From: Bremerella cremea
GTDB taxonomy: Bacteria; Planctomycetota; Planctomycetia; Pirellulales; Pirellulaceae
NCBI RefSeq assembly: GCF_003335505.1
Contig: NZ_QPEX01000045.1
Coordinates: 310,001 to 374,000 of the forward strand
Length of the DNA: 64,000 nucleotides
Direction of reading: 5' to 3'
Shown: in pieces, positions 50,737 to 58,810 of the stretch
Position numbering within the stretch: the first letter of the stretch is position 1
Layout: every line of letters starts with the position of its first letter
The notes under the pieces: generated by a model
The model's input: the letters and a program-made list of their open reading frames with translations, nothing else
What the model was told of the DNA's origin: nothing
Databases searched by the model: none
Position numbers and translations under genes: made by a program

Positions 50737-53573
50737 GGGGAATCCGATGCGTTCTTTAAAATGGCTTCCGCCGCAGCGTTGTTGGCCTCGATTTCCAACA
50801 CACGCTTGGCGATCGCTTGAGCTTTTTCCTGGTTGTCGACCTTCGCATATAACTGGGCCGCCTCGATCGACCACGATACCGTTTTTGGTCGTAGCTGACC
50901 AGCAACCTCAAACTCGCGAGCAGCCAATTCCCATTCTTCTTGGCCACGATAGGCCTGGGCAAGCAGTGCGTGTGCATCGGCATCCGAAACGCGGATTCCA
51001 ATGGCCTCGTAGGCCCAACGGACCGCTTCGTCCCACTTCTCCTGTTGTATCAGAATCTCGGCCATCTTCTTGCGTAACAGCGGGTCGTGATGCTTAAGGG
51101 CCGATAACTTTGGAATCAGTTTCGCCAACGCCTCGTTATCTTTCTTAAGCAGATAAACGCGGAGAATCGATTCCTGCCAATCGGTCGTTGCTGGTTCTTG
51201 CTCGGCCCCTCGTTGGTAATACTTCAGGGCCTCGTCGATCTTTCCCTGCTTGATCCGCAGCCCGGCTAACAGAGCGACCGAGTTTCGCTCGAAGCGGTCG
51301 CTATTGGCCGCTTCTTCGATCTGGGCCAGCCCCTTCTCGGTATCTCCGACCGTTAGATAAAGTCGCCCTAACACGTACTTGGCGAGGGGGTGCTTGTTAT
51401 CGACTTCAACCGCCTGGAGCGCAAACTTACGGGCGTCGGGGTATGCTTTTCGTTGAAAGTAAACGTAAGCCAGTTCGGCTTGGGCGTCGGCATCCTCCGG
51501 GTTTTCTTCCGCTGCTTGAACCAGTTCGGCAAACGCACGCTTATCGGACGAAGCCAACTTCACACCTTCGACCTGCTTGTGCAGAAACGCGAGGTAGCGA
51601 CGCTCGAAGTCTGCTTTGTCGACCTGAAAAACATCTTGCAAGATCTCATCGGTCGTACGGTACTCGAGATATGCGGTCAGCATCCGCTGTAGCGCGTCGT
51701 CGCCGAACTCTTGCACGATGAACTGCGAGTAGTAATACGCCTGACAGTAGGCCATCGTCCAGTCGTCTTGGTCTTTTGGCCGAATGAATCCGTAATTGAT
51801 ACTTTCGAGATTAAAAACGTTGTCCTCGGCCAAGCGGCGCGCGAGTATCTGGTTCCAATCGGGCGGGCGTTGTTCGCTTTCGTAGCTAACCGCGAGTGCC
51901 TCGGTGAACCAGTGCGGGATATTAAATTTTGTTTGCTGCAAGTTCACCACATGCACAAACTCGTGCCGAATGACGTGAGCCCAGTTGTACGGTTCGTTGA
52001 CCGATTCGGGCGAAGCCATGGCGATCATCTTCCCGGCACACGCCCCCACAGTGCCGATGTAAGGCAAACCGACCATGCGGGCACTGAACCAGCCGTGCCC
52101 TTTGGTGTTCTTGGCATCGTTAAAAATCTCGATCAAGGTCTTGTCCTGCGGAGTATAGTCGAGCCCCTGACACACCTTGGGAAAGACTTCGTCTTCCAAG
52201 AAGCGAGACATGTAAACCGCCAGCAAACGATCTTTGGTGGGATCGAAGCGAACTAAAAAGTGATCGGTTTCGATGGTTTCGTATTGGGCCAGGACATCCA
52301 ATACTTGCAGCGTGTTCTTAACGCGAACGTTGAATGGATCGACCTCAAAAGCCTCGTCTAATACCTGCTTGGCAGTTGCTTCATCTCCCAACCGCATTAA
52401 AACCATGCCCAGGTCACCATGCACGCTGATCAACTGCGGCATCTTTTCGCTGGCCAACTGCAGATACTTAACCGCATCGGGATATTTGCGGACGATGTCA
52501 CAACCTTCGCCTAGTGCTGCATAAAACTCGCCGGGGTTCTTGTGCTGGGCTTCGATTTCGCCCAGCAGTTTGCCAAAGCGAGTTGGTTCGTCGGAATCGG
52601 CATCGACCGTTGCCTCACCATCTGCTGCCAACATGGCCGCAGCCAGATAGCCGAGCGTCGTTTGGTCCTGGGGATTCAGGGTGACCGCTTCTTGCAGAAG
52701 CTCAATCGCTTGCTCTGGACGAAAGTCGGTTAGCTTGGCTTGTCCCTGCAGACGTTTCGCCACGACATGCTGAGGATTGATCGTTAGTGCTTGTTCGACC
52801 GTTCGCAGTGCTGCGTCGACTTGATAGCCGTCTAGTTCAATCGCTCCCTTATGCGCGAGCACGTCGGCACTGTTCGCATTGATCGCCACCGCCAAATTTA
52901 AATGCTTGGCGGCTTCGGCCATGTTGTACTTTTCGGCGAAGAGCTGCGACATGGCCAACTCAGCCGGCCAGAACTCTTTATCTCGTTGCAATACTTCTGG
53001 GAAAAGCTCGTTCACCAAAAATTGAAACTGGCTGCTATTGCGTGTCCAACGTGCATATTGGGCTGCGGCCAAGCCTACGTAGTAAAGGTCTTCAGGCTGG
53101 TCGAACTGGTCGTTGTCGTTGTAATAGTCGATAAACCATTCGTAGCCAGCTAGGGCTTCGTCCAAATCTCCACGGGTACGAGCAAGCTCGGCACCGAGCC
53201 AACGGGCGAGCGTTTGCTCTTGATCTAACGCCAATGCACGCTTAACCGCTTCCGTCGCTTCGTCGTGCTGGCCCCGCTCGAAATGCAATCGGGCGGTCTC
53301 GGCCCAGATATCTGCATTGCCGGCCCCCTCTTTGAGATAGGCTTCCGCCTGGGCCAACGCTTCGTCTCGTTTACCCTGAGCGTCAAAGGCTTGGATGGCC
53401 AGCCTGGCTTCTTCCGCCGAGGCCGGCTGCTCGCCAAGCTTCTCGATTACTTCGGCATAGCGTCCACGCAAGTAATCGGTACGCAACGCCTTGACGTCGG
53501 CGGCCGACAAAGTGTCTGTCACCAACAACAAAGCGAGACAAGCCATTACGGCAACAACCAAGCGTATCATCAA
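50733..53573 (-). CDS. Exported TPR protein with gluzincin metalloprotease domain
   Basis: A 946-residue exported protein. A signal peptide (LVVAVMACLALLLVTDTLSAA) is followed by tetratricopeptide-type helical repeats to about residue 420 (for example DEALAQAEAYLKEGAGNADI, PEDLYYVGLAAAQYARW). A metallopeptidase domain follows: HEFVHVVNLQQT near residue 534 is the HExxH motif, and the third ligand Glu is probably in PHWFTEALAVSYES about 18 residues later, as in the peptidase-MA-like family. More TPR units fill ~660-946 (AELAYVYFQRKAYPDARKFA, DADAHALLAQAYRGQEEWEL). It is coupled by ATGA to the MazG-like gene. The substrate is unknown; TPRs suggest a protein-binding role in the envelope. Confidence 0.9.
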   Translation of the reverse strand: MMIRLVVAVMACLALLLVTDTLSAADVKALRTDYLRGRYAEVIEKLGEQPASAEEARLAIQAFDAQGKRDEALAQAEAYLKEGAGNADIWAETARLHFERGQHDEATEAVKRALALDQEQTLARWLGAELARTRGDLDEALAGYEWFIDYYNDNDQFDQPEDLYYVGLAAAQYARWTRNSSQFQFLVNELFPEVLQRDKEFWPAELAMSQLFAEKYNMAEAAKHLNLAVAINANSADVLAHKGAIELDGYQVDAALRTVEQALTINPQHVVAKRLQGQAKLTDFRPEQAIELLQEAVTLNPQDQTTLGYLAAAMLAADGEATVDADSDEPTRFGKLLGEIEAQHKNPGEFYAALGEGCDIVRKYPDAVKYLQLASEKMPQLISVHGDLGMVLMRLGDEATAKQVLDEAFEVDPFNVRVKNTLQVLDVLAQYETIETDHFLVRFDPTKDRLLAVYMSRFLEDEVFPKVCQGLDYTPQDKTLIEIFNDAKNTKGHGWFSARMVGLPYIGTVGACAGKMIAMASPESVNEPYNWAHVIRHEFVHVVNLQQTKFNIPHWFTEALAVSYESEQRPPDWNQILARRLAEDNVFNLESINYGFIRPKDQDDWTMAYCQAYYYSQFIVQEFGDDALQRMLTAYLEYRTTDEILQDVFQVDKADFERRYLAFLHKQVEGVKLASSDKRAFAELVQAAEENPEDADAQAELAYVYFQRKAYPDARKFALQAVEVDNKHPLAKYVLGRLYLTVGDTEKGLAQIEEAANSDRFERNSVALLAGLRIKQGKIDEALKYYQRGAEQEPATTDWQESILRVYLLKKDNEALAKLIPKLSALKHHDPLLRKKMAEILIQQEKWDEAVRWAYEAIGIRVSDADAHALLAQAYRGQEEWELAAREFEVAGQLRPKTVSWSIEAAQLYAKVDNQEKAQAIAKRVLEIEANNAAAEAILKNASDSP

Positions 53574-53703
53574 ATCAACTGGCTCCTTCCCCTGCTCTGC
53601 CCTGTCATGCCGAGAGGGAAAAATCTAGAATGCAAAACAGATGTTATTCTAGTCTCACCAAGCCCCCAGAGCGAAGACTTTCGCCCAGAGAAGCGACAAG
53701 CCG

Positions 53704-54030
53704 ATGTCTGATTTTCATACCGTAGCCAAAGTCGGAGACATCCCTGAAGGACAAGGCCAAGCGTTTAACGTGGCAGGTCGCACGGTCGCCGTCTTCAACA
53801 CCCCAGAAGGCTACCAGGCAATCGACGACTTTTGCCCTCACATGGGAGCGTCGCTTGCTACTGGCCCACTGGAAGATGGCGTGGTTGTCTGTCCCTGGCA
53901 TGCCTGGGGCTTCCAACTATGCGATGGAGCCTGGCTCGATAATCCCAAGATTAAGGTCGACTGCTTCGAAGTGCGTGTCGTTGGCGACGAAATCCAAGTC
54001 CGAGTAGAATCCAAAAGCGAAAAAGCCTGA
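53704..54030 (+). CDS. Rieske [2Fe-2S] ferredoxin-type protein (NirD-like)
   Basis: A 108-residue soluble Rieske protein. The cluster ligands are visible as C44-P-H46 and C63-PWH66 in FCPHMGASLATG and VVCPWHAWGFQL, the two-His/two-Cys pattern. The layout matches small NirD-type or dioxygenase ferredoxin proteins that carry electrons. No nitrite reductase, dioxygenase or reductase gene is nearby, so the partner is unknown. The start at 53704 follows a CGACAAGCCG leader with no strong ribosome-binding site. It converges on yebC with 6 bases between stops. Confidence 0.95.
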   Translation: MSDFHTVAKVGDIPEGQGQAFNVAGRTVAVFNTPEGYQAIDDFCPHMGASLATGPLEDGVVVCPWHAWGFQLCDGAWLDNPKIKVDCFEVRVVGDEIQVRVESKSEKA

Positions 54031-54036
54031 AATTGC

Positions 54037-54786
54037 TCAGCCTTCGATTTCCTCCAGCACTTCGTCCGAGATATTGAAATTGGCCGAGACACCTTGGACG
54101 TCGTCGTGATCGTCCAGAGCGGCCATCAGCTTCATTAGCTTGCGGGCGTCGTTTCCTTCTACCTCGACAGAATCTTTCGGCAAGCGAGTCACGCTGGAGC
54201 TATCGACTTCGATTCCCGCTGCTTCCAACGCCTCTTGCACGTCGGAATAGACCTCAGGCTGACAAGTGACCGTGAAGCCATCTTCCTCGCGCTGAATATC
54301 ATCGGCACCAGCCTCTAAGGCGATTTCCATCAAGCGGTCTTCGCTGATTTGCTCTAACGGAATGTTGATCACTCCTTTGCGGTCGAAGTTCCAAGCCACG
54401 CAGCCAGTTGCGCCGAGATTGCCGCCGCTGGTATCAAAGATTTTTCGAAGCTCCGAAGCTGTACGGTTGCGATTGTCGGTCAACACGTCGACCATCACCG
54501 CCACTCCCGCCGGACCATATCCTTCGTAGAGGATCTCTTCGATCGAGCTACCTTTCAAATCGCCAGTGCCGCGTTTGATAGCCCGATCGATCGTATCGTT
54601 CGGCATACGGGCACTCTTTGCGTCAGCGATGGCCAAGCGAAGTCGCGGGTTGGCATCGGGGTCTCCCCCTCCCATTGAAGCGGCTACGGAAATCGCTTTG
54701 GACAGCTTGGTCCAAATTTTTCCCCGCTTGTTATCGACTGCCTCTTTTTTTCTTTTGATATTCGCCCAGTGGGAATGTCCGGCCAT
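54037..54786 (-). CDS. yebC: YebC/PmpR family protein
   Basis: A 249-residue protein of the universally conserved YebC/PmpR/TACO1 family. It opens MAGHSHWANIKRKKEAVDNK as usual and contains KLSKAISVAASMGGGDPDAN, MPNDTIDRAIKRGTGDLKG and the second-domain GYGPAGVAVMVDVLTDNRNR. Members have been described as transcriptional regulators and, more recently, as factors that help ribosomes through difficult sequences; the sequence does not say which applies. Length is normal. No ruvC gene, its common neighbour, is adjacent. Confidence 0.97.
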   Translation of the reverse strand: MAGHSHWANIKRKKEAVDNKRGKIWTKLSKAISVAASMGGGDPDANPRLRLAIADAKSARMPNDTIDRAIKRGTGDLKGSSIEEILYEGYGPAGVAVMVDVLTDNRNRTASELRKIFDTSGGNLGATGCVAWNFDRKGVINIPLEQISEDRLMEIALEAGADDIQREEDGFTVTCQPEVYSDVQEALEAAGIEVDSSSVTRLPKDSVEVEGNDARKLMKLMAALDDHDDVQGVSANFNISDEVLEEIEG

Positions 54787-54884
54787 CGCCTCAATCTTTC
54801 ATCTGTCAGCTATGTGCCGTCTATCGGCAACGCGGTTTTTAGCAACGGAACAAGCTTTTCAAAATACAATCAGGGCCCAAGCAA

Positions 54885-57131
54885 CTAACGTTGACTTTGC
54901 TGCTGAAGTTTTTCCTGCACCTGTTTTAAGATGTCCGCTTCTTTCTCTTTGTCTAGCGATTCGAGAGCCTTTTTCCAGGTTTCGATCGCCTTCTGTGGTT
55001 GCCCTGCCCCGATGTAGGCGTCTCCGAGATGATCGAACACGGTGCCGTCATCGTCGCCGGCAATCTCGGCCGCTTTTTCCAACTGATAGATTGCGTCGGA
55101 GTAACGTCCCAGGCGGTAATACGCCCAACCCAGGCTATCGAGATAAGCATAATTGCCGGGCTCGTCAGCAACCGCCTGACGGATCATATCGAAGCCGCGT
55201 CCCAAGTTCTGTCCGTTATCGACCCACAGATACCCTAAATCGTTCATCGCGCCGGTATCGTAGGGATATTCATCCAGCACCTGTTCTAACCATTCGGTAG
55301 CGATATCTAGGTCTCCATTTTGACTGGCTAAGCTAGAAAGCAAACGCTTGGCCTCGCGGACAACCTGACGCGTTTGCTGGTTGTCGTAATCGCTGGCAAA
55401 CTTGTTGAGCAAGGTCTGGTATTCTTCAATTGCCTGATCGGTTCGGCCAGCGTGATATAAGATCCAGGGGATTCGACTACGCAGCAAAGCCGACTCTTCA
55501 TCTAACAACGCTGCCCGCTTGGCCGTTCGCAAGGCCTCGTCGGTTTTGCCTTGCATTTCCAGAATGGTTGCTAGGTAGAAATAGAAAAGTGAGGTCTGCG
55601 ATTTTGGCATGCCCAGCTTGATTGCCGCGCGAAGTGCCTTTTCGGCCACCACTTCTTGATCGCTGCGAAACGCCTTTAAGCCGAACTGCATCAATAGACG
55701 AGATTGTTCCTGCTTGTCGAGATCAGGCAACGCCGTCTGCAACCAATCCCAGGCCAGCTCACTTTCATCCGATTCTTGCAGGAGTCGAGCTACACCGATT
55801 CGCTCGTTCAATGCCAACGATTCCGGTTTCAGCGACTTGAGATACGCCTGATAAGCAGCCCACTTTTCTGGATCGGCAATCAGCTTCGCCAGGGGTGTGG
55901 TTAGCCTTGTCAACTCGTACTGAGCATCGAGCCCCGTCGCCAGCAATGTGGTTAACGCTGCCCAATCGGCTTGGGCAGTATAGGCCTGGCACAAGTTTGC
56001 CAGGGCCGCTGAATTTGTATCGGCTTCGATCAACGGCCCTGCGGTCAGCACGACCTCGTCCCAATTATCTTGTTCGGCATACAAATCAGAGAGAAAGTAA
56101 GCCAGCGGAGCAAATTCCGGTGCTTGATCATGAAGCGGACGTAGCCGCTCGATAACGTTCTGCAGGGCAGCTTCAGGGCTACCGACGGTCTCACGCGTGA
56201 CTTTCAGCAGAAGCTCGTAAGGTCTCTTGCCGGCATCTTGATAGTTGGCCGCTAGATACTCATTCAGCTTTTCCTCGGCCGCCTTCCAATCCTTACGCAC
56301 GGCTGCGACCTCTGCCGCATGAACCAACGCCATGGCAGGCCGCGACTCGGTTTCTTCTGACTTCGCAAACATCTTCTCTGCTTTGTCTGCTTCGCCAGCC
56401 GCTAAATAAGTTTCACCAAGCTGGTCGTAGGTCGCCCGGATGCCACCTTCGCTAAACTGCTCGATCACTTCTTCTAAACCAAACTTCTTTGGGTCGGCGA
56501 TCATCTTGCTGACCTCGTCGGCATGCAGCGCCGCTTTCTTCGGTTCGCCATGCGAAAGGTAGAGCCCTAGCAAACGAAATTGCGTTCCCAATTCCTGAGC
56601 GTGGGCATCCTCTTGTGCGAGCATTTTCACCGCGCGCTGGTACAACTCCGCAGCACGCGTCGCTTGGGCATCTTCCAGACAATAATTAGCGATCCGCAAA
56701 AGCGCGTCCGCAGACATTGTGGGCTGATTCTCTGCCAACAGAATGGCATATCGTGAGGCAATTTCATTACGCTTGAGCATGAATCCAAGCCGCACGATCT
56801 CTTGCAAAATGCTCGGGGAACCAGGGCTAAGTCGAGAGGCCCTTTGGTAGGTTTGCAAAGCACCTTCTAGATCGCCACGATGATCTTGGAGTCGAGCTTT
56901 GGTAAGCAGCGTGGTCAACTTTAAGCGGTTATCGGCCGCTTCATTTCGCCCGGTCTGCGCCGTGAACGGCTCGGGCAGGAGATCAAAAGGAACGTCATCC
57001 TTGGTAGACGTCTTTGGAGGAGACTTGCCAGAAGCGGCATTGTCTGCCGAACTGGTACTCGGCTGAGACAGCATTCCTAAGAGCGGAAAGAGCAATAAGA
57101 ACAAGACAGATCGATACGACCGGAATATCAT
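54885..57131 (-). CDS. Exported TPR-repeat protein
   Basis: A 748-residue exported helical-repeat protein. ATG 57131 (MIFRSYRSVLFLLLFPLLGM) has GGGGG 5 bases upstream and begins the signal peptide; the reading frame continues upstream without support. A short Ser/Lys/Asp-rich linker leads into tetratricopeptide units throughout: GDLEGALQTYQRASRLSPGS, AELYQRAVKMLAQEDAHA, AIEEYQTLLNKFASDYDN and, near the C-terminus, GWAYYRLGRYSDAIYQLEKA. No enzymatic motif is seen. It resembles PEP-CTERM/exosortase-associated and BamD-type TPR scaffolds, but no exosortase gene is present. Its gene lies about 100 bases upstream of yebC. Confidence 0.85.
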   Translation of the reverse strand: MIFRSYRSVLFLLLFPLLGMLSQPSTSSADNAASGKSPPKTSTKDDVPFDLLPEPFTAQTGRNEAADNRLKLTTLLTKARLQDHRGDLEGALQTYQRASRLSPGSPSILQEIVRLGFMLKRNEIASRYAILLAENQPTMSADALLRIANYCLEDAQATRAAELYQRAVKMLAQEDAHAQELGTQFRLLGLYLSHGEPKKAALHADEVSKMIADPKKFGLEEVIEQFSEGGIRATYDQLGETYLAAGEADKAEKMFAKSEETESRPAMALVHAAEVAAVRKDWKAAEEKLNEYLAANYQDAGKRPYELLLKVTRETVGSPEAALQNVIERLRPLHDQAPEFAPLAYFLSDLYAEQDNWDEVVLTAGPLIEADTNSAALANLCQAYTAQADWAALTTLLATGLDAQYELTRLTTPLAKLIADPEKWAAYQAYLKSLKPESLALNERIGVARLLQESDESELAWDWLQTALPDLDKQEQSRLLMQFGLKAFRSDQEVVAEKALRAAIKLGMPKSQTSLFYFYLATILEMQGKTDEALRTAKRAALLDEESALLRSRIPWILYHAGRTDQAIEEYQTLLNKFASDYDNQQTRQVVREAKRLLSSLASQNGDLDIATEWLEQVLDEYPYDTGAMNDLGYLWVDNGQNLGRGFDMIRQAVADEPGNYAYLDSLGWAYYRLGRYSDAIYQLEKAAEIAGDDDGTVFDHLGDAYIGAGQPQKAIETWKKALESLDKEKEADILKQVQEKLQQQSQR

Positions 57132-57371
57132 GAAACCCCCAATCGGGCGGCGAGAGACGAAAACGAGCGAGGGCTTGGATCGAGCGTTAACGAAACGGCA
57201 GAGAACAGTCTTTCTCTGCACGCCACGCAAATGAGCGCCGTTGCCATTGCAGAAGCCAAGTCGGCTTCCCCCCGAAAGGTACGTCCTGAATTTTATCCTG
57301 CGAGTGAATTCTCGTCCAAGACGAATTCAATTTCCTGTCTCAGCGGCCCCCATCGGAGTTTAGCAGGGAGC

Positions 57372-58265
57372 CTATTTAGGCTTTTTCTTGGTGATCCGGG
57401 TCGACGACTTCTTGGTAGTCGTGGTTTTCTTAGCAGCTGCCTTGGTGGTGGACTTTTTCGTCGTCTTCTTGGGAGCGTCGGCTTCGGCAGGCTCTTCCTT
57501 CTTGGCGGCCCCCTTTTTGGTGGTCGCCTTCTTCGTCGCGGCTTCCTTCTTCGCTACGTCTTCTTTGGACTCGGATGCTGGTTCTTCTGCAACACGTTTG
57601 GGGAAGCGTGTCTTCGCATCTGGCGAAATCTCGAGCAGAAGATCGCGAATTTTCTTCGAGAACGGAGCTCCTTGAAAGTCGACTGCCAGCTCATGGATCA
57701 TGTCGGCATATTCAACCCCTTTGGTCTTAGGGATCGCCCGCTCAATTCCAGGGACTGCCAACTTGTCCATTTCCTTGTCGCTGAGCGCCCCCAGAACGAA
57801 CATCAGATTGACCAGCGCGCTATCGACCGGGATCGCATGCCCACCCAAACCGTGCTGCGTGACGTAACCCACAACAAACGGTGTAGCGCCATACTTTTCG
57901 ATCTGAGCAACTGCTTTCCCTTGGTTTCCCTTCTTCATTCCTTCTAAGTCATATCCGTAGACCGACTCGAAGATATTTTGCAGCAGGGTTTTCACACGCG
58001 AAGAAGCTGCTTCGGGGGCGGGATGCTTGGTGAACATCTCCGATAACTCAGCAATGCTGGTCACGCGGATTTCGTTCCAGTCGATATATTCTTTCTGCAT
58101 CACCTCGAAACACTCGTCAGCAACTTTGCGAGGAGCGTTTTCTAGGATCGCCGCGAAGACCAACTGTTCTACGATGTTCCGCTTGTCCGCACCCGCAGAA
58201 GAGTAGTGCTTTTTGATTACCTTCTGGGAAGCGGTAAAAACATTTGCTCGGTTTGCGGCGGCCAT
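57372..58265 (-). CDS. EndoIII/HhH-GPD-like protein with histone-H1-like Lys-rich tail
   Basis: A 297-residue protein. Residues ~25-190 follow the endonuclease III (HhH-GPD) helical fold: QLVFAAILENAPRKVADECF aligns with the LLSAQATD helix, ELSEMFTKHPAP...SRVKTLLQNIFE with the next helices, and HAIPVDSALVNLMFVLGAL with AxxVDTHVxRxxxRLG, retaining the catalytic Asp. The helix-hairpin-helix LPGVGRKTA is degraded (EKYGATPFVVGYV), so the catalytic Lys is absent, and there is no four-Cys iron-sulfur cluster. From residue ~215 the tail is Lys/Thr/Ala-rich (AAKKTTTTKKSSTRITKKKP), like histone H1 or AlgP. It lies about 60 bases downstream of rbfA in the nusA-infB run. DNA binding is inferred; the glycosylase activity is doubtful. 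Confidence 0.75.
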   Translation of the reverse strand: MAAANRANVFTASQKVIKKHYSSAGADKRNIVEQLVFAAILENAPRKVADECFEVMQKEYIDWNEIRVTSIAELSEMFTKHPAPEAASSRVKTLLQNIFESVYGYDLEGMKKGNQGKAVAQIEKYGATPFVVGYVTQHGLGGHAIPVDSALVNLMFVLGALSDKEMDKLAVPGIERAIPKTKGVEYADMIHELAVDFQGAPFSKKIRDLLLEISPDAKTRFPKRVAEEPASESKEDVAKKEAATKKATTKKGAAKKEEPAEADAPKKTTKKSTTKAAAKKTTTTKKSSTRITKKKPK

Positions 58266-58327
58266 GTTCTTTGTGGATTCTCTGATGTGGTTCTTGGCTG
58301 ATTGAATGGCAAACGGAAAGAAAAACG

Positions 58328-58765
58328 TTACGAGCGATCACCTTCGTCGACCGGCTCGTCATCCTCTTCAGAATCGAGATCCTCCGCCACATTCTCTGGC
58401 GAAGGATCTTCGGCGTCTTCTTCCTGAGGCAGAACCTCTTTCAGGATGCGGCTAACCTCCAACGACTGCTTCACTCCCTTATCGATCTCAAATTCGAGCT
58501 TAGGGATATAGCGTGTGTCGATGCGGTCTTTGATACAGGCTTGAAGAAAACCTGCCGATCGTCGCAGGCCGTTAAGGCACTGCAACTGTTTTTTTTCGTC
58601 CCCCATGATCGAAACGTGGACCTTGGCACTGCGCATGTCGCCGGCCACTTCCACTTTCGTCACGGTAACGTCTTTAACGCGGGGATCGCGCAAGCGAGTC
58701 AGGATTGCCATGCTGACAACTTCCCGAATCGCGGATGCGGCTTTTAATGTTCGACGTGACGTCAT
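58328..58765 (-). CDS. rbfA: Ribosome-binding factor A
   Basis: A 145-residue protein that binds the 30S subunit during late maturation and cold adaptation. ATG 58765 (MTSRRTLKAASAIREVVSMA) is preferred; AAAGGA lies 3 bases before it, and the TTG five codons upstream is unnecessary. The KH-type core is seen: LTRLRDPRVKDVTVTKVEVA, SAKVHVSIMGDEKKQLQCL, IDTRYIPKLEFEID. The last ~35 residues are a strongly acidic extension (EEDAEDPSPENVAEDLDSEE), longer than in most homologues. It follows infB by about 45 bases on the same strand, the usual order. Confidence 0.95.
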   Translation of the reverse strand: MTSRRTLKAASAIREVVSMAILTRLRDPRVKDVTVTKVEVAGDMRSAKVHVSIMGDEKKQLQCLNGLRRSAGFLQACIKDRIDTRYIPKLEFEIDKGVKQSLEVSRILKEVLPQEEDAEDPSPENVAEDLDSEEDDEPVDEGDRS

Positions 58766-58810
58766 AAGTCCTTTCCCCAATCAAGGGGCTAACTCTAGGA
58801 GGGAATAAAT

